Assembly: GCA_002493085.1 (NCBI GenBank)
Contig: DKXQ01000226.1
Coordinates: 979 to 24,155 of the forward strand
DNA from: Lachnoclostridium sp. UBA7122
GTDB lineage: Bacteria; Bacillota; Clostridia; Lachnospirales; Lachnospiraceae
DNA: 23,177 nucleotides
Direction of reading: 5' to 3'
Made by a program: the position numbers and the translations under genes. The number at the start of each line of letters is the position of its first letter. The first letter of the stretch is position 1. The notes beneath the pieces were generated by a model. The model ran no database searches, was not told where the DNA came from, and saw only the letters and a list, made by a program, of their open reading frames with translations. This document shows positions 20,879 to 23,177 of this stretch, piece after piece.

Positions 20879-22249
20879 ATGGATTATGATATAATAATAG
20901 TCGGAGCAGGGCCAGGAGGAATATTTGCAGCATATGAACTGTTAAAACTTGGCAAAGGCCTTAAAATTGCAGTATTTGAGTCAGGACAAATGTTAGAGAA
21001 ACGCAAATGCCCGGTTGATGGAAATTCTGTTAAGTCATGCATACACTGTAAGAGCTGTTCTATTATGAATGGTTTTGGCGGCGCTGGTGCATTTTCAGAT
21101 GGCAAGTATAATATTACTAACCAGTTTGGCGGGAATCTCTATGAGTATATTGGCAAAGAAAAAGCGCTTGAACTTATGTATTATGTTGATAAACTTAATT
21201 TAGAGTTTGGAGGCAGAGGCACAAAACTTTATTCCACTGCTAATACAAAGATAAAGAAATTGTGTCTCCAGAATGGGCTTCATCTGCTAGATGCCTCAGT
21301 ACGCCATCTTGGTACTGATATAAATTATATAGTTTTACAGAATTTATATGACATATTAAAGGATAAAGCAGATTTTTACTTTAATACATTTGTAGAACAT
21401 GTATTATATGAAGATGGAAAATATACTGTGAAAACAGCGGATAAAAGTTACAGATGCAATAAATGCATTATTTCAGCCGGACGCAGTGGCAGCAAGTGGA
21501 TGGAACAGGTATGTGATGAACTGTCTCTTTCTACAAAGTCCAACAGGGTAGATATAGGTGCAAGGATTGAACTGCCTGCTGAAGTTTTTGCACATCTGAC
21601 AGATGAGCTGTACGAAGGCAAGATTGTATACAGAACTGCGAAATTTGAAGATTTAGTCCGCACATTCTGCATGAATCCTAACGGAGTTGTAGTAAATGAA
21701 AATACAAATGGCATAATTACTGTAAACGGACACAGTTATGAGGACCCATCAAGACACACTGGCAATACTAACTTTGCGCTGCTTGTTGCAAAGCATTTTT
21801 CAGAACCCTTCAGGGACAGCAATGGTTATGGCGAGAGCATTGCAAAACTTTCAAATATGCTTGGCGGAGGAGTCCTTATACAGAGATTTGGGGATTTAAT
21901 AAGAGGAAGAAGAAGCAATGCTTCACGTATAAAAGAAAACTTTGTTACGCCTACACTCTCTGCTACCCCTGGGGATTTAAGCCTTGTTATGCCAAAGAGA
22001 ATACTTGATGGCATAATTGAGATGATATACAGGCTTGACAGGATAGCGCCAGGCACTGCCAATGATGATACACTTTTATATGGTGTGGAAGTAAAATTTT
22101 ATAATATGGAAGTTGAACTTGATGGCTGTCTTGAAACCCGGAAAAAAGGACTGTATGTTATAGGTGACTGCAGTGGTGTCACACATTCACTTTCACATGC
22201 ATCAGCAAGCGGGGTGCATGTAGCCAGATGCATTGTTAATAAGGCATAA
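20879..22249 (+). CDS. FAD-dependent dehydrogenase, COG2509-like
   Basis: 456 residues. An N-terminal FAD Rossmann motif, IIVGAGPGGIFAAYEL (6-21), and a C-terminal GDCSGVTHSLSHASASG (about 430-446) with the conserved FAD-binding GD. Between them are FGGAGAFSDGKYN (66-78), GRSGSKW and RVDIGARIELP, which fit the uncharacterised FAD-dependent dehydrogenase group COG2509. Cys44, Cys54, Cys57 and Cys60 (CPVDGN...CIHCKSC) form a tight cluster near the flavin domain, possibly a metal or disulfide site. Substrate unknown; cytosolic. The ATG at 20879 is 6 nt after GCAGAAATGAGG (20861-20872), the third copy of this start motif in the window. Monocistronic as far as can be seen. Confidence 0.85.
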   Translation: MDYDIIIVGAGPGGIFAAYELLKLGKGLKIAVFESGQMLEKRKCPVDGNSVKSCIHCKSCSIMNGFGGAGAFSDGKYNITNQFGGNLYEYIGKEKALELMYYVDKLNLEFGGRGTKLYSTANTKIKKLCLQNGLHLLDASVRHLGTDINYIVLQNLYDILKDKADFYFNTFVEHVLYEDGKYTVKTADKSYRCNKCIISAGRSGSKWMEQVCDELSLSTKSNRVDIGARIELPAEVFAHLTDELYEGKIVYRTAKFEDLVRTFCMNPNGVVVNENTNGIITVNGHSYEDPSRHTGNTNFALLVAKHFSEPFRDSNGYGESIAKLSNMLGGGVLIQRFGDLIRGRRSNASRIKENFVTPTLSATPGDLSLVMPKRILDGIIEMIYRLDRIAPGTANDDTLLYGVEVKFYNMEVELDGCLETRKKGLYVIGDCSGVTHSLSHASASGVHVARCIVNKA

Positions 22250-22362
22250 ACTGGTGTCTGTTGTAGTATTGGTAAATATTGCTGCAGACATAACCCATAT
22301 TAAGCATAATTTGCAAATGTTTTTCATAGAATGTACAAAACTTTTATGAGGAGCATTTTTAA

Positions 22363-22677
22363 TTGGAAAAGCCAGTATATAGAAAACAAAGGCACAACAG
22401 CTATCTTGAAAATAGTCTTGAGGAGCGTGCAGTACATCTTGCAAGATATATGGTTGAAAATAATGCAACAGTCAGGCAGACAGCTACAGTATTTGGAATA
22501 AGTAAAAGCACTGTACATAAAGACTTGTGTGATATAATAATACTAATCAAGGGAAATACTTATAGATTAGGTGTTTCACTGGATTGGTTCTGGTTTTGTT
22601 TTAAAAATAAATATAAAAACAGATGTCTGAGTTATAATATGATATGCAAGTATTATATTGTAATAAAGGACAAATAA
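22363..22677 (+). pseudogene. spoIIID: Truncated SpoIIID-like regulator
   Basis: 104 codons from TTG 22363 (GAGGAG at 22348-22353). Residues about 21-55 match SpoIIID well: EERAVHLARYMVENNATVRQ, then TATVFGISKSTVHKDL, the helix-turn-helix of the mother-cell regulator. After KDL (22525-22527) the normal ERL-x-x-I/V-N continuation and the basic ERHIRGG-type C-terminal helix are absent in all three frames. Instead there are about 49 residues rich in aromatic, Lys and Asn codons (IIILIKGNTYRLG..., KNKYKNRCLSYN), typical of read-through of AT-rich DNA. SpoIIID needs both regions to bind DNA, so the product should be defective. An 18-residue N-terminal extension (MEKPVYRKQRHNSYLENS) is also unusual. 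Homology is confident; the break could be deletion or insertion. Confidence 0.7.
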
Positions 22678-22720
22678 CAGGAGCAGACAGTGATAACAGG
22701 CTGGATGTTCCTGTTTTTTT
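22676..22720 (+). terminator. Terminator with two alternative stems
   Basis: AACAGG (22695-22700) pairs with CCTGTT (22710-22715), followed by T to 22720. A second AACAGGA (22676-22682) can pair with the same TCCTGTT (22709-22715) to make a longer loop, so the two stems exclude each other. Confidence 0.65.
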
Positions 22721-22756
22721 ATCTACATCTACAAAGTAAAGGAGAGGAAACATACA

Positions 22757-23176
22757 ATGGACAGGCATATTGAGGTAATTGGGATTGACCACGGCTGGTC
22801 TGGAATGAAAACAAGCAGGTTCTGTTTTACATCAGGTGTAAAGGAGATAACAACAGAGCCTGCAATGAAAGAAAATATACTTGGTTATAAAGGGAAGTTT
22901 TATAAAATTGGCGGGAAACGTCTTGAAGTAAAGGAAAACAAAGTGCAGGACAATAATTATTACCTGCTGACACTTGCGGCACTGGCAAAGGAATTAAAGG
23001 CGAGAAAAAAATACAGTGCAGTAATAGAAAGGGTTTCTGTATATCCCCAGTGTTATGGTGCAGTGGCTGACAGGTTTTACAAATACCCGGATATGGTAAC
23101 TGCCATATACCTTGGTTCATGGACACTTGACGTCATGCCGGTCGTAAACCGTGACTATAATGGACCCATAAATTAA
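22757..23176 (+). pseudogene. Degenerate ParM/StbA-family actin-like ATPase
   Basis: 139 codons from ATG 22757 behind AAAGGAGAGG to TAA 23174-23176; the family usually exceeds 300 residues. The N-terminus is good: VIGIDHGWSGMKT (phosphate-1 motif with Asp and Gly), FCFTSGV and NNYYLLTLAALAKEL. After KARKKYSA it jumps to VIERVSVYPQCYGAVADRF, omitting roughly 50-60 residues that normally hold the LAAGLP-type segment. The phosphate-2 motif DLGSWTLD reads YLGSWTLD, losing its Asp (TAC, one change from GAC). A stop then follows VVNRDYNGPIN. Three independent lesions argue for a pseudogene. ParM/StbA actins segregate plasmids or occur on integrative elements, so this is probably mobile-element debris. 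Sequence beyond the window was not seen. Confidence 0.75.
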
Positions 23177-23177
23177 G

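Overview
The window reads as chromosomal DNA of a low-GC, Gram-positive anaerobe of the Clostridia, most likely Lachnospiraceae (family-level inference; I cannot fix the genus). The basis is the AT-rich genes with GGAGG-type ribosome sites, the Bacillus/Clostridia gene set (mecA, the ywlC-ywlE-rpiB order, sipL, cwlD, a spoIIID-like gene), an 8-Cys clostridial ferredoxin, the DUF1858 and DUF4250 small proteins, and Fn3/RCC1/BspA-LRR/BIG2 surface proteins. No rRNA, tRNA, CRISPR array or intact transposase was seen.

Layout. 1-2716: surface-protein region, with the end of a Thr/Pro-linker plus Fn3 protein, a decayed secreted protein in three reading frames (signal peptide with an internal stop, RCC1, BspA-type LRR, LamG-like end), and an intact secreted BIG2 protein ending at a strong terminator. 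3003-7228: vitamin B5-to-CoA operon: a DUF2520 PanG-type ketopantoate reductase, panB, panC, panD, coaBC. 7237-7865: two small redox units, a ferredoxin with its own promoter and terminator, and a DUF1858 protein behind an inverted repeat. 7936-8800: mecA on the minus strand with a near-consensus promoter. 8801-9632: a long leader, an unrecognised 77-aa gene, and a possible structured RNA ending in a perfect terminator. 9633-14149: GH18 glycosidase, CwlD-type amidase, Sua5/YwlC, YwlE-like phosphatase fold, RpiB. 14146-15320: ilvE with its own promoter and terminator. 15319-16920: sipL (minus). 17096-19325: chemoreceptor and GNAT acetyltransferase. 19342-20636: murG and a DUF4250 gene (minus). 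20879-22249: COG2509-like FAD protein. 22363-23176: a truncated SpoIIID-like gene and a degenerate ParM/StbA actin.

How it fits together. Most genes are housekeeping: CoA synthesis, envelope synthesis and remodelling (MurG, GH18, amidase), tRNA t6A formation, pentose isomerisation, branched-chain amino acids, regulated proteolysis. Sporulation is mixed: sipL and the cwlD-like gene are intact, while the SpoIIID-like gene keeps its helix-turn-helix but has lost its C-terminal part. Points most worth a second look are a 25-27 bp hairpin that buries the amidase ribosome site (11367-11427), a YwlE-like protein lacking both catalytic Arg and general-acid Asp, a shared GCAGAAATGAGG start-region motif that creates 2-4-codon mini-ORFs, a 4-codon ORF behind a perfect ribosome site (9031-9060), a hairpin between murG's ribosome site and start codon, and the broken spoIIID/parM end of the window.
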